A stretch of DNA of 64,000 nt from M3007 sp032115775 (GTDB lineage: Bacteria; Bacteroidota; Bacteroidia; Chitinophagales; Saprospiraceae), in the NCBI GenBank assembly GCA_032115775.1, contig JAUMBL010000003.1:7218-71217 (forward strand). The letters run 5' to 3'. The notes under the pieces are model-generated. The model was given only the letters and a program-made list of their open reading frames with translations. It ran no database searches and was not told the origin of the DNA. This document shows, in pieces, positions 38,120 through 46,186 of this stretch (the first letter of the stretch is position 1; every line of letters begins with the position of its first letter). A program made the position numbers and the translations under genes.

Positions 38120-38935
38120 ATGGCTAACTATCCTGCAAAAATTCAGCGCCTTATTGACGAAGGCTATTCGTTCCATCTCAGCGAGTATATCTCCACAGGG
38201 TTCAACCTTATGAACCGAAATGTGGGCGGGTATATTGGGTACTTTTTGCTCGTCATGCTCATTTACGTGGTGGGCAGTTTGATACCCTGTGTCGGCGGAC
38301 TTGTTTTGGCTGTAGTCGCACCCTGCCTCATGATCGGTTTCGCGCACGTGGCGCACTTGCAAGAGATGGGGCAGCCCCTGAATTTCAATGATTTTTTTCG
38401 CGGGTTCGACCGACTCGCCGACTTGTTTATTACGGCCCTGCTCACCGGTCTGCTGACGATTGCCGTGATTTTGCCGGGGTATATTCTGTTGATTTTCGGC
38501 TTGTTTAATTCATTTGGCGACGATTTTGTCGGCGGCAATCCGGAAGAACTTTATGGCGAATTACCGGCTATGATCCTGAATAACGGTTTGGCGCTTCTCG
38601 GGTTGGCGCTGGTATTGCTTCCTGCCGTATATCTGAGCATCGCATTTTCCTGGAGCGCGTATTTTGTTTGGTTTTTTAATTTGAGCCCGTGGGACGCCAT
38701 GCAAGCCAGTCGCCGCGTGATCCAGCGTTCCTTTTGGCAGATGCTCTTGTTTTTGTTTGTGGCCAGCCTGATTGGCATCTCCGGGTTCATTTTGCTGGGT
38801 GTGGGCGTGTTGTTTACCTATCCGGCCATGTTGCTGATGCACTATGCGGCATTTTCGGACGTCCTTCGTTTGCAGGATTCGGATACGGATAGCGGCGCGG
38901 ATGTGATCGATCATTTTGCCCCTATCGAATCCTAA
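38120..38935 (+). CDS. Unknown polytopic membrane protein
   Basis: A 271-residue protein with five or six hydrophobic segments from residue 35 to 250. The N-terminus is amphipathic, and 'LSPWDAMQASRRVIQRSFWQML' (in parts, near residues 190-212) is the best-conserved-looking cytoplasmic loop, as in several DUF975-like or DUF4013-like membrane proteins. No catalytic motif. It is 50 bases after ettA and 7 bases before the GNAT gene, so the last two are probably co-transcribed. Confidence 0.65.
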   Translation: MANYPAKIQRLIDEGYSFHLSEYISTGFNLMNRNVGGYIGYFLLVMLIYVVGSLIPCVGGLVLAVVAPCLMIGFAHVAHLQEMGQPLNFNDFFRGFDRLADLFITALLTGLLTIAVILPGYILLIFGLFNSFGDDFVGGNPEELYGELPAMILNNGLALLGLALVLLPAVYLSIAFSWSAYFVWFFNLSPWDAMQASRRVIQRSFWQMLLFLFVASLIGISGFILLGVGVLFTYPAMLLMHYAAFSDVLRLQDSDTDSGADVIDHFAPIES

Positions 38936-38942
38936 TAGATAT

Positions 38943-39383
38943 ATGACGAACATTCGGATCTTTCAAATCGAATTTGGTACGCCGGAATATGACGAAACCG
39001 TGCGCTTGCGCGACGAAGTGTTGCGCAAGCCGCTCGGACTGTCTTTTACGGCAGAACAACTGGCTGCGGAGTATGATAGCATGCACCTGATTGCCACCGA
39101 TGCGGTCGGACGCCTGCTCGCCTGCCTCATTTTGGCGCCCGGCTCGGAGGCGGAGATCAAAATGCGGCAGGTGGCCGTGCGTCCCGATTTGCAGAGTCGG
39201 GGGATAGGTACTGCCCTGGTTCAGGCAGCTGAGGCTTTGGCTTCGGATACCGGTTTCCGGGAGATGGTATTGCATGCCCGGGAGACCGCGGTGGCGTTCT
39301 ATCGAAAATTAGGTTATCTTACGGAGGGCGACCGCTTCGAGGAGGTGGGCATCCCGCATTACAAGATGCGAAAAACACTGTGA
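38943..39383 (+). CDS. GNAT-family N-acetyltransferase
   Basis: A 146-residue acetyltransferase. 'KMRQVAVRPDLQSRGIGTALVQAAE' (acetyl-CoA loop R/Q-x-x-G-x-G/A, read here as QSRGIGTAL) lies mid-protein, followed by 'LHARETAVAFYRKLGY', the typical motif B. The size and the C-terminal 'IPHYKMRKTL' resemble YjdJ/ElaA-like small GNATs. The ATG at 38943 is preferred to one nine codons earlier because it lies just after the previous stop. Substrate unknown. Confidence 0.85.
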   Translation: MTNIRIFQIEFGTPEYDETVRLRDEVLRKPLGLSFTAEQLAAEYDSMHLIATDAVGRLLACLILAPGSEAEIKMRQVAVRPDLQSRGIGTALVQAAEALASDTGFREMVLHARETAVAFYRKLGYLTEGDRFEEVGIPHYKMRKTL

Positions 39384-39403
39384 AAATCCCGTGTTGAGCA
39401 GGA

Positions 39404-40447
39404 TTAATTGGGCATTCGTGCCAGCTTATCCGGTTTTAGGATCGTGATGACGCCGTCGTGGATATCAATCAGTCCCTCCGATTTAAAATCAGTCAGCGTT
39501 CGGATGACGGTTTCTTTTGCGGTGCCTGCCATGGCGGCGAGGTCTTCGCGCAGCATGTGAATTTCCCGGAAGCCCTGTTCGTGTAGTTGTACGATCGTTG
39601 TGGCTACGCGGCGGCGCACGGAATTATAAGCCAGGCTGATGAGTTGCTCCTCCTGTTCGGCGACATGATTTGCCAGGAGTTTTAGGAAGCGCGCGTTTAC
39701 GTCCCGGTTGCCGAATACCAGGGCGAAAAAATCTTCCCGCGGCACCAATCGGAGCACGCTGTCTTCCAGGGCGACGGCGTTTTCGGGGTACTGGCTTTCG
39801 CGCAGGAGCGCCATATATCCGATGAATTCACCCGCGCCTGCAATGCGGACGATCAGTTCGCGGCCATCATCATTAGTTTTGGACACTTTCACGGCGCCCT
39901 TTTCCAGTACGAACAGCCAGCGGGGCGTTTCGCCCTCTTGAAAGACGTAATCTTTTTTGCGGTAATGCCGGATTTCCCGATTTTCGGACAGGCTTTGGAT
40001 GGCTTCTACCGCGCGGGCTTCGTTGATGAAGTGCTCGAACCCGGAAGTGGTGGAACCTGCGGAGGCCTGCCGCAGGCGTTCGCTTTTTTTAAGGCGGGTT
40101 TCGATCGTTTGAAGCAGTTGCACATCGTCGAAGGGTTTGGTAATGTAGTCGTCCGCTCCGAGCGACATACCCTTCCGGAAATCGTCTTTTTCCGCTTTTG
40201 CCGTTAAAAAAATAAACGGCACATCGCTGGTTTTGGCCTGTTTGCTGAGAATATGCAATACTCCGAAACCGTCGAGTTCGGGCATCATCACATCGCACAG
40301 AATCAGGTCGGGCGATTCCTGGAGGGCTTTTTCCACCCCCATTTTGCCGTTATCGGCCGTCACGGCATGGTAGCCTCCCAGCGTTAAAATTTCCGCCAAG
40401 TTTTCCCGTACATCCGGATTGTCTTCAATTATCAAAACTTTTTTCAT
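39404..40447 (-). CDS. Response regulator fused to a Crp/Fnr-type regulator
   Basis: A 347-residue fusion. Residues 1-118 form a receiver domain with acid pair E8/D9, phospho-acceptor D52, T82 and K104. Residues about 150-270 form a cyclic-nucleotide-binding-like sensor without FNR cysteines, and the C-terminal part a winged HTH with recognition helix AKETVIRTL. It should bind DNA as a dimer under control of an unseen sensor kinase. Its -7 box (TACATTTG) lies at 40471-40478, and a near-perfect FNR-type palindrome stands between it and the divergent CBS/Usp genes. Confidence 0.88.
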   Translation of the reverse strand: MKKVLIIEDNPDVRENLAEILTLGGYHAVTADNGKMGVEKALQESPDLILCDVMMPELDGFGVLHILSKQAKTSDVPFIFLTAKAEKDDFRKGMSLGADDYITKPFDDVQLLQTIETRLKKSERLRQASAGSTTSGFEHFINEARAVEAIQSLSENREIRHYRKKDYVFQEGETPRWLFVLEKGAVKVSKTNDDGRELIVRIAGAGEFIGYMALLRESQYPENAVALEDSVLRLVPREDFFALVFGNRDVNARFLKLLANHVAEQEEQLISLAYNSVRRRVATTIVQLHEQGFREIHMLREDLAAMAGTAKETVIRTLTDFKSEGLIDIHDGVITILKPDKLARMPN

Positions 40448-40470
40448 AAAGGAATCGGCTTATTATGCCT

Positions 40471-40478
40471 CAAATGTA
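40471..40478 (-). promoter_or_regulatory. -7 promoter box for the REC-Crp/Fnr gene
   Basis: The minus strand reads TACATTTG, a perfect TAnnTTTG match, 24 bases upstream of the start at 40447. No -33 TTTG at standard spacing, consistent with activator dependence. Confidence 0.55.
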
Positions 40479-40528
40479 GCGCTATTTAGCAAATTTTATT
40501 ATATTTCAGCCTTTTATGTTTAGGGCGA

Positions 40529-40542
40529 TTGATTTAAATCAG
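40529..40542. promoter_or_regulatory. FNR/CRP-type operator palindrome
   Basis: TTGATTTAAATCAG matches the FNR consensus TTGAT-N4-ATCAA at 9 of 10 defined positions; the inner 12 bases are a perfect palindrome. It lies in the 206-base divergent gap between the REC-Crp/Fnr gene and the CBS gene, roughly 65-70 bases from both candidate start points. It is the obvious candidate binding site for the neighbouring regulator. Binding itself is inferred. Confidence 0.6.
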
Positions 40543-40587
40543 GGTTGGCGCTGAGCCTGGTCATTTATACTATTCTATTTGTTGGAT

Positions 40588-40595
40588 CACTTTTG
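40588..40595 (+). promoter_or_regulatory. Weak -7 box for the CBS/Usp genes
   Basis: CACTTTTG matches TAnnTTTG at 7 of 8 positions. A weak box without a -33 element, downstream of the palindrome at 40529-40542, fits an activator-dependent promoter of the class I type. Confidence 0.4.
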
Positions 40596-40653
40596 CACTG
40601 TAAATAAGCACATCGCATAAAAGCATACTATCCTTCAAATAAAAAAGTAAGAT

Positions 40654-41100
40654 ATGATTTCGTTTAAACGCGTGTCCGCCATCATGACGACCGACCTGAT
40701 TACGGTGGGTCCTGAAGACAGCTTGCTGACCGTCAAAAAGATTTTTTCGGAGCACACTTTTCACCATATTCCCGTGGTGCGTTTTAGAAAAATCGTAGGG
40801 ATTATTTCTAAAACGGATTTTAACCGATTCGCAGACGGCGTGAGCCATGCCGTGGAGGATAAACTCATCAATGAGAGCCGCTTGGAACGCGTAAAAGCCG
40901 AAGACATTATGACCAAAGGCTTGGGCAAACTGGATCCTGATGATCGGATCAACGTCGCCTTGGAAATTTTCAGCCATAATTGGTTCCATGCGCTTCCCGT
41001 GGTAAAAAATGACGAACTGCTCGGTATGGTTACCACCCAGGACATCATCCGCGCAATCCTGGAGGAAAAACCGGCCGACCCCACGGCGGTATATGAATAG
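40654..41100 (+). CDS. CBS-domain pair protein
   Basis: A 148-residue protein made of two CBS motifs: 'IMTTDLITVGPEDSLLTVKKIF' region (residues 10-60) and 'IMTKGLGKLDPDDRINVALEIF' region (85-140). Such pairs bind adenine nucleotides and report energy state, often with oxygen- or stress-responsive partners. No catalytic domain is fused. It is divergent from the REC-Crp/Fnr gene and followed after 80 bases by the Trx-Usp fusion. Confidence 0.85.
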   Translation: MISFKRVSAIMTTDLITVGPEDSLLTVKKIFSEHTFHHIPVVRFRKIVGIISKTDFNRFADGVSHAVEDKLINESRLERVKAEDIMTKGLGKLDPDDRINVALEIFSHNWFHALPVVKNDELLGMVTTQDIIRAILEEKPADPTAVYE

Positions 41101-41180
41101 TCGGCCTAAATAACCTGGCTGGTCGGGCGTAAGTGGCGTCCGCGGCCCGCATTTCTCAGCAATAACAACCATCAGGCGGT

Positions 41181-42329
41181 ATGAATACGATTCAAATATA
41201 TGGAAACGGGGATGACAAGATGCGCGCGCTTCGGCACAATCTCGGCATGGCGCTGACGCAGTTCCCCATGAACGGCCAAGTCGAAGAGGTATCCGAATAC
41301 AACAAAATTTCCTTGAAGGGGGTACGGGAAGTGCCGGCGTTGGTAATTGACGGAGAAATCCTGAGCGAGGGCGTTGTGCCGAGCGTGGAGGAAATCAAAC
41401 GCCTGCTGCGCAACCGCGAACTGGTCAGGAGCAAATTGTATCGCCTGCGTCGGATCTTGGCGCCTATTGATTTGAGCCCGGCTTCCGAAAATTCGCTGCG
41501 GTATGCCTGCCAATTGGCTCAAATTTTTGGGTCAAGTGTGGAAGTGGTGTATGCCATGGATAGCATCTTCGAGGGGAAGGAGCCTTCTCCCACCGGTTTT
41601 TTATCCGGCTACAAAAAAGCGATGCAAGACGAGGTGGATCAGTTTGTGCGCGACGCCTTGGGGGAGGAAAGCCTTTTTTACCCGGCGCCTGACTTCAACC
41701 ACGATGCGCCGACGACTGAGCCGGATCAGCCTGTACTGCGCACCCGCATCGTATTTGGTTTCCCGGAAGATGTGTTGGCCGATCTTTCTGTAAAGGCTGA
41801 TCTGGTGGTGATGGGTACGACCGGACGGGGAAATATTACGCGCAAGCTCTTCGGCTCTGTCAGCGTGGCCGTATCCAACCGCGCCCATTGTCCGGTACTC
41901 TTGATCCCACCGCAGGCACAGTTCAAAGGGTTCAAGAACATTTTATACGCCAGCAATTTTGAGTCCTTGGACGCGCTGGCGATCAAGCAAACGGTTACCT
42001 TCGCGCGGCGCTTTAATGGGCAGATGCACTTTGTACATGTTGGGCCCGCTGGTGAGCAGGGTGTTGACTTGGAGCGTAAATTGTTTGAAATCAATTATAT
42101 ATATGCCGATCCGGAAATGCCGTACATCTTTCATAAAATTGTCGGTGATGATCTAATAGATGCCCTGCACGATTACGCTTTTGCACAACGAATTGATCTG
42201 TTCATTTTTGTGACGCACCATCGGGCGTTTTGGGAATCCATTTTGCACCGCAGCATGTCCAAAGAGATGCTTCTGCATACCAGCGCCCCGGTTTTGGTGA
42301 TTCACGCTGAAAATGATGTGCTGTCCTAG
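41181..42329 (+). CDS. Thioredoxin-like domain fused to tandem universal stress protein domains
   Basis: A 382-residue protein. Residues 1-78 follow the Thioredoxin_3 pattern ('IQIYGNGDDKM', 'VREVPALVIDGEILSEG', 'PSVEEIKRLL'), but the CxxC position reads GDDKM, so redox chemistry is lost. Residues about 85-245 form a Usp domain with the ATP-binding G-2x-G-9x-G-S motif intact (GTTGRG then GS). Residues about 250-380 form a second Usp domain lacking that motif. Probably a nucleotide-binding stress protein co-regulated with the CBS gene. Confidence 0.8.
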   Translation: MNTIQIYGNGDDKMRALRHNLGMALTQFPMNGQVEEVSEYNKISLKGVREVPALVIDGEILSEGVVPSVEEIKRLLRNRELVRSKLYRLRRILAPIDLSPASENSLRYACQLAQIFGSSVEVVYAMDSIFEGKEPSPTGFLSGYKKAMQDEVDQFVRDALGEESLFYPAPDFNHDAPTTEPDQPVLRTRIVFGFPEDVLADLSVKADLVVMGTTGRGNITRKLFGSVSVAVSNRAHCPVLLIPPQAQFKGFKNILYASNFESLDALAIKQTVTFARRFNGQMHFVHVGPAGEQGVDLERKLFEINYIYADPEMPYIFHKIVGDDLIDALHDYAFAQRIDLFIFVTHHRAFWESILHRSMSKEMLLHTSAPVLVIHAENDVLS

Positions 42330-42410
42330 CGAAAGGCCGCCGAAAGCGCCCGGCATGTAGAACATTTTCTCTTTGTTCGGGTTATTACAGCATTGTTTGA
42401 CAATGCGACC

Positions 42411-42599
42411 ATGGGAAAAAAAGGAAAACAGCCGGAGAAGCACACAGGCCCTTTGGTAGAAGGCTTAGACTACTACCGCGAAGGGCCTTTCTTTGTCTTT
42501 ACCGAGTATTACCACTTGAAGCGGGGCGCTTGCTGCGGCAGTGGATGCCGCCACTGTCCGTACAGAAAGCGCGATCTTGGGAAAAAACGGGAAGAATAA
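42411..42599 (+). CDS. DUF5522-type small Cys-rich protein
   Basis: A 62-residue protein. 'DYYREGPFFVFTEYYHLKRGACC' (first 20 residues of it diagnostic) followed by 'GSGCRHCPY' gives four clustered cysteines, CC-x4-C-x2-C, plausibly a metal site. This pattern matches the small DUF5522-like family common in Bacteroidota. ATG 42411 (MGKKGKQ) is preferred over a TTG six codons upstream. It is convergent with the photolyase gene, with four bases between the stops. Confidence 0.75.
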   Translation: MGKKGKQPEKHTGPLVEGLDYYREGPFFVFTEYYHLKRGACCGSGCRHCPYRKRDLGKKREE

Positions 42600-42603
42600 G
42601 GGG

Positions 42604-44028
42604 TTATTTAGCCCATTTTTCCATTCGAACGATTGGTTTTGGGTATGTGTTTAATTGGTACGCCTGCCGTTCTGCCGGCGCTAAGAGGTCGGGTCGGTGA
42701 ACACGGTCTGCCGGCAGCATCTGCAATTCCGGGCACCATATCTTCACGTATTGCCCGGCGGGATCGTAATTTTTTGCCTGGGTTAGGATGTTGAAGTACC
42801 GGTCTTCCCGCGGGTCGCTGCCAACGCCGGCTACGTAGTTCCAGTTGCCCCAGTTGCTGCAAGGGTCGTAATCCAGGAGCATCGATTCAAAATACGCTGC
42901 GCCCATCTGCCAGTTTACTTTCAGGTCGCGGGTGAGGAAAGAGGCGACATTTTGTCTGCCTCGGTTGCTCATCCAGCCTGTTTCGCGCAGTTCGCGCATG
43001 TTAGCGTCAATAAAAGGCACGCCGGTACGGCCTTCCGCCCAGCGTGTGAATAGCTGATTATCATTTTGCAGTTGCGGCTGCGGTTTGTTTCGCGGGCCGT
43101 GCTTGAGAAAAATCCGATTTCCGTATTTTTTTCCCATAAGCCGGAAAAAATCGCGCCAGAGCAATTCAAAAAACAGCCAATAGGTGCTGTCGTTAGCCTT
43201 TCGTTCCCGTTCGTAGCGTTTGATCTCCTGATAGACCATTTTGGGGGAGAGGCAGCCCTGCGAGAGCCATGGAGAGAACTTCGAGGAGAAATCGCCGCCT
43301 ATAAGGCCGTTTCGCGTTTCTTTATACGTAGCGATCAGGTCTGTTTCCCAAAGATAATAATGCAGCCGTTTGCGCGCTTCAGTTTCGCCGCCCCGGAATG
43401 GCAGTACGGCCCTTGGATCTGCTTCGAATGGCGTGTGCCCGAAATCCTCCAGGGTTGGTAATTCCCCGCGCATCAAGTCTGCCGGTAAAGGCGGCAGGGC
43501 GGTTGGCGCCGGTAGCGGCGGTCGGATGGGAATTATATTTTCGACTTCTTTCCGGAATTGAGAAAACACATCCGGGACGTGTTGCACCGGCATGGGGAGG
43601 TCTTGCGTGTGGTAGAGCATTTTGCCGCGGGTGTACGATAATTCCACGCCGATTGGCCACAATTTCTGCTCCAGGGCGTCCTGCACCAGCACTTCTTCAT
43701 GGGTTCGTTCCCGATTGCAAAAGACCCAGGAGGCCTTTAATTCCTGCGCCAAATCCGGCAGAATCTGCTCGGGTAGCCCTGCGCGTACAATTAGATCAGC
43801 GCCGAGTGCGCGCAGATTCTGGCGCAAATCGGCCACGCTCTCCAGGATGAACCTGGCGCGGTATTTTCCCGTTTTTGGAAAACCAAATCGCGTGCGCGCC
43901 TTGAAAGTCCGATCGTCAAATACATACACGGGGATTACTTCATCCGCCATGCGCAGCGCGTTAACCACCGCTTCATTATCGTGAAGCCGGATATCTTGTC
44001 GAAACCAGACGATTGCCCTTCTTTTCAT
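42604..44028 (-). CDS. Cryptochrome DASH / photolyase family protein
   Basis: A 474-residue flavoprotein with an N-terminal antenna-type domain ('IVWFRQDIRLHDNEAVV') and C-terminal FAD domain. 'GFIDANMRELRETGWMSNRGRQNVASF' is represented here by PFIDANMRELRETGWMSNRG, and 'DPCSNWGNWNYVAGVGSDP' with 'REDRYFNILTQAKNYDP' is the Cry-DASH signature. Likely repairs pyrimidine dimers in single-stranded DNA with blue light. No phr partner is adjacent. Confidence 0.9.
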   Translation of the reverse strand: MKRRAIVWFRQDIRLHDNEAVVNALRMADEVIPVYVFDDRTFKARTRFGFPKTGKYRARFILESVADLRQNLRALGADLIVRAGLPEQILPDLAQELKASWVFCNRERTHEEVLVQDALEQKLWPIGVELSYTRGKMLYHTQDLPMPVQHVPDVFSQFRKEVENIIPIRPPLPAPTALPPLPADLMRGELPTLEDFGHTPFEADPRAVLPFRGGETEARKRLHYYLWETDLIATYKETRNGLIGGDFSSKFSPWLSQGCLSPKMVYQEIKRYERERKANDSTYWLFFELLWRDFFRLMGKKYGNRIFLKHGPRNKPQPQLQNDNQLFTRWAEGRTGVPFIDANMRELRETGWMSNRGRQNVASFLTRDLKVNWQMGAAYFESMLLDYDPCSNWGNWNYVAGVGSDPREDRYFNILTQAKNYDPAGQYVKIWCPELQMLPADRVHRPDLLAPAERQAYQLNTYPKPIVRMEKWAK

Positions 44029-44120
44029 TAGAAAAAAATTTGGAGCGCGTAACCGCGTTCACTTCGTCTTTAAACTTGATAATCTGCTTTTTGTTTGTGC
44101 GGCTTCGGTTTTATTTCCAT

Positions 44121-44282
44121 GTAACTACTTAGCCGGTCGCGTCTGAGACAAAAAAGGCTCCATTTTTTGCCAGACGAAGCGATTTTTTGCAGGCCGTAGC
44201 AGCGCTACGGTCAAAAAAAATTGCGAAGTATGGCGGAAAATGGGATTTTTTGGGCCAGACAGCGAGCCGGCTAAGTAGTCAC
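44121..44282. mobile_element. MITE-like element with terminal inverted repeats and 8-bp flanking repeats
   Basis: The 162-base element has ends GTAACTACTTAGCCGG and, on the opposite strand, GTGACTACTTAGCCGG. The interior forms one long imperfect hairpin tipped by CCGTAGCAGCGCTACGG. It is flanked on both sides by ATTTCCAT (44113-44120 and 44283-44290), directly abutting the ends, as expected for a target-site duplication. It encodes no protein. A solo end occurs at 3079-3100. Confidence 0.8.
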
Positions 44283-44311
44283 ATTTCCATATAAATACGA
44301 TATCGTCTTGT

Positions 44312-45064
44312 TTACGATTTATTTCCTTCCCGGAGCAAAGCAAGCGCTTTTTCCAGATCTTCCGGACTGTCTATTCCGAGGCTTTCCTGCGTGGTAATTC
44401 CAACGGCGATTCGGTAACCGTTTTCGAGCCAGCGCAGTTGTTCGAGCGACTCTGCGCGCTCCAGGGGCGTCTGTGCACAGCCCGCCAGTTCCAGCAGGGT
44501 AGCGCGACGGAACGCATAGATCCCGAGGTGTTTATAATACGGGTGGCGCTCGAGCCGGGCTTCCGGCGGACAATTTCGAAGGTAAGGGATGGGAAATCGG
44601 CTGAAATACAGCGCGCCGCCGGCCGGTGCGAAAACCGCCTTGACCACGTTCGGGTTGTCCAAATCGGCCAGTGCGGCTAGGGGTTTCACAAGCGTCGCAA
44701 TCTGAAAATCCGGCGCGTCGAGCAGGGTTCGGGCGAGCAGGGTAATTTGTTCCGGCTGGATAAACGGCTCGTCGCCCTGGATATTCAACACCAGATCGGC
44801 TTGTGGAAACGCTCGGGCAACCTCCGCGCAGCGGTCGGTGCCGCTGGGATGTTCTGCGCGGGTGTGCATCGCCTCGCCGCCGAAAGCGCGGACGTGCGCT
44901 GCGATCCGGTCGTCGTCGGTGGCCACCACAATCCGATCAGCCAGCGCACAACGGGCGGTTTGTTCATACACTCGCCGGATCATACTTTTGCCGGCGAGGT
45001 CGGCAAGGGGTTTGCCCGGAAATCGGGTGGAGGCGTAACGCGCGGGGATAACGGCTAGAATCAT
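44312..45064 (-). CDS. kdsB: 3-deoxy-manno-octulosonate cytidylyltransferase
   Basis: A 250-residue enzyme activating KDO with CTP for LPS inner-core synthesis. 'VIPARYASTRFPGKPLADL' is the N-terminal nucleotide loop, 'ATDDDRI' and 'LVLNIQGDEPFIQPEQI' bind metal and CMP, and 'KHLGIYAFR' and 'AESLEQLRWLENG' complete the signature set. A TATCCTTG box (7 of 8) lies at 45122-45129 on the minus strand. This implies an LPS-bearing outer membrane, consistent with the LptF/G permease. Confidence 0.95.
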   Translation of the reverse strand: MILAVIPARYASTRFPGKPLADLAGKSMIRRVYEQTARCALADRIVVATDDDRIAAHVRAFGGEAMHTRAEHPSGTDRCAEVARAFPQADLVLNIQGDEPFIQPEQITLLARTLLDAPDFQIATLVKPLAALADLDNPNVVKAVFAPAGGALYFSRFPIPYLRNCPPEARLERHPYYKHLGIYAFRRATLLELAGCAQTPLERAESLEQLRWLENGYRIAVGITTQESLGIDSPEDLEKALALLREGNKS

Positions 45065-45130
45065 AGTTGATAATTACCGGATTTTTTGAGCAAGATGATC
45101 AATATTCCGGCGTTTTACCCGCAAGGATAG

Positions 45131-45138
45131 TATTTTTG
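45131..45138 (+). promoter_or_regulatory. -7 promoter box for the LysM protein gene
   Basis: TATTTTTG is a perfect TAnnTTTG match 28 bases before the start at 45166, adjacent to the divergent kdsB box. Confidence 0.55.
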
Positions 45139-45165
45139 CAGCAACTTTATTGAAAAAACAAAGGT

Positions 45166-46035
45166 ATGTTTAAAATAAACCGGTTTTTATTTTTAATCTC
45201 AATTTTGTTCGCCACAGCGGCATTTGCCCAAAAACAGCCTCCAAAGGGCGTTTCTCCGGTGCTGCTGAGCGAAAAGGACACGGTGCTGCTGATTGTGCAG
45301 GACAGCCAAAAGATTTTCCTGCATACGGTAAAACCGCGACAGACCTTGTCCGCAATCGCCAGATACTACGGACTTGGGATGGAGGATTTGTACGCTTACA
45401 ATCCGGAATACCGAAAGATAACCACCCTGCAAAAAGATGCGTTGATCAAAATACCAATTCCAAACCGCGCAATACGGCGCTACAAAGGCGAAAATTTTGT
45501 AAAAGAAAATTATGCGCCGATTTATTACTTGGTAGAGCATGGCGACAATCTCTACGGTATTTGTAAACGCTACTTCAGTATGCCGGCGGATACCATCCAA
45601 AAACGCAATAAACTCAAAAAACCAAGCATCCAACCAGGGCAGCTGCTGCATATCGGCTGGTTTGACGTATCCGGGATACCGCCCGACTGGCGGCCGACCG
45701 CCCAGATGCAGCCGGCAATGGATACCACGGAATTGATCGGAGAATACCAGCAACAAAAATCAAATCGGCAGGAAGTGACCGCGAAAGGCGTCTGCTTCTG
45801 GCGCCGGGACAACGATGTTCGGGGTGAATTATACGCCTTGCATAATACCGCCATGCCCGGAACGATTATGGCCATTACCAACCCTATGAACAACCGTACC
45901 GTGTATGCCAAAGTAATTGGTCGTATTCCGGCCGGAAATGACCGCAATACGGAAGTCATGATTTCCCCGGAAACTGCGCACCGGCTCGGCGCAATTGACT
46001 CCCGTTTTTTTGTCAAAATCAAGTATTTCAAGTAG
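45166..46035 (+). CDS. Secreted LysM and RlpA-like (DPBB) protein
   Basis: A 289-residue protein with a signal peptide (MFKINRFLFLISILFATAAFA), two LysM repeats (about residues 55-105, 'TVKPRQTLSAIARYYGL', and 122-168, 'YLVEHGDNLYGICKRYF') and a C-terminal double-psi-barrel-like domain ('LHNTAMPGTIMAITNPMNNR', 'EVMISPETAHRLGAI') as in RlpA. Probably binds and may act on peptidoglycan in the periplasm. Whether the barrel is catalytic is uncertain, as the Asp after the 'R.P' turn is replaced by I/P (GRIPAGNDRN). Confidence 0.78.
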   Translation: MFKINRFLFLISILFATAAFAQKQPPKGVSPVLLSEKDTVLLIVQDSQKIFLHTVKPRQTLSAIARYYGLGMEDLYAYNPEYRKITTLQKDALIKIPIPNRAIRRYKGENFVKENYAPIYYLVEHGDNLYGICKRYFSMPADTIQKRNKLKKPSIQPGQLLHIGWFDVSGIPPDWRPTAQMQPAMDTTELIGEYQQQKSNRQEVTAKGVCFWRRDNDVRGELYALHNTAMPGTIMAITNPMNNRTVYAKVIGRIPAGNDRNTEVMISPETAHRLGAIDSRFFVKIKYFK

Positions 46036-46186
46036 GTTTATAAACACTTTCTCGTCCTGCGCGCGCAGAAAGCCGAACACTTTTTTTGTCGGGCTGCAAT
46101 CGGTAAACACTTAAACCGTAATTTCGCGCCGAAAAGCGCAAATCAAGGCGCACAATCAAACAGCATCTTAAAGACGCAACAAGTTT

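Noticed and set aside
44121..44282. Interpretation as a rho-independent terminator
   Set aside because: The 162-base length, inverted ends and exact flanking duplication fit transposition much better.
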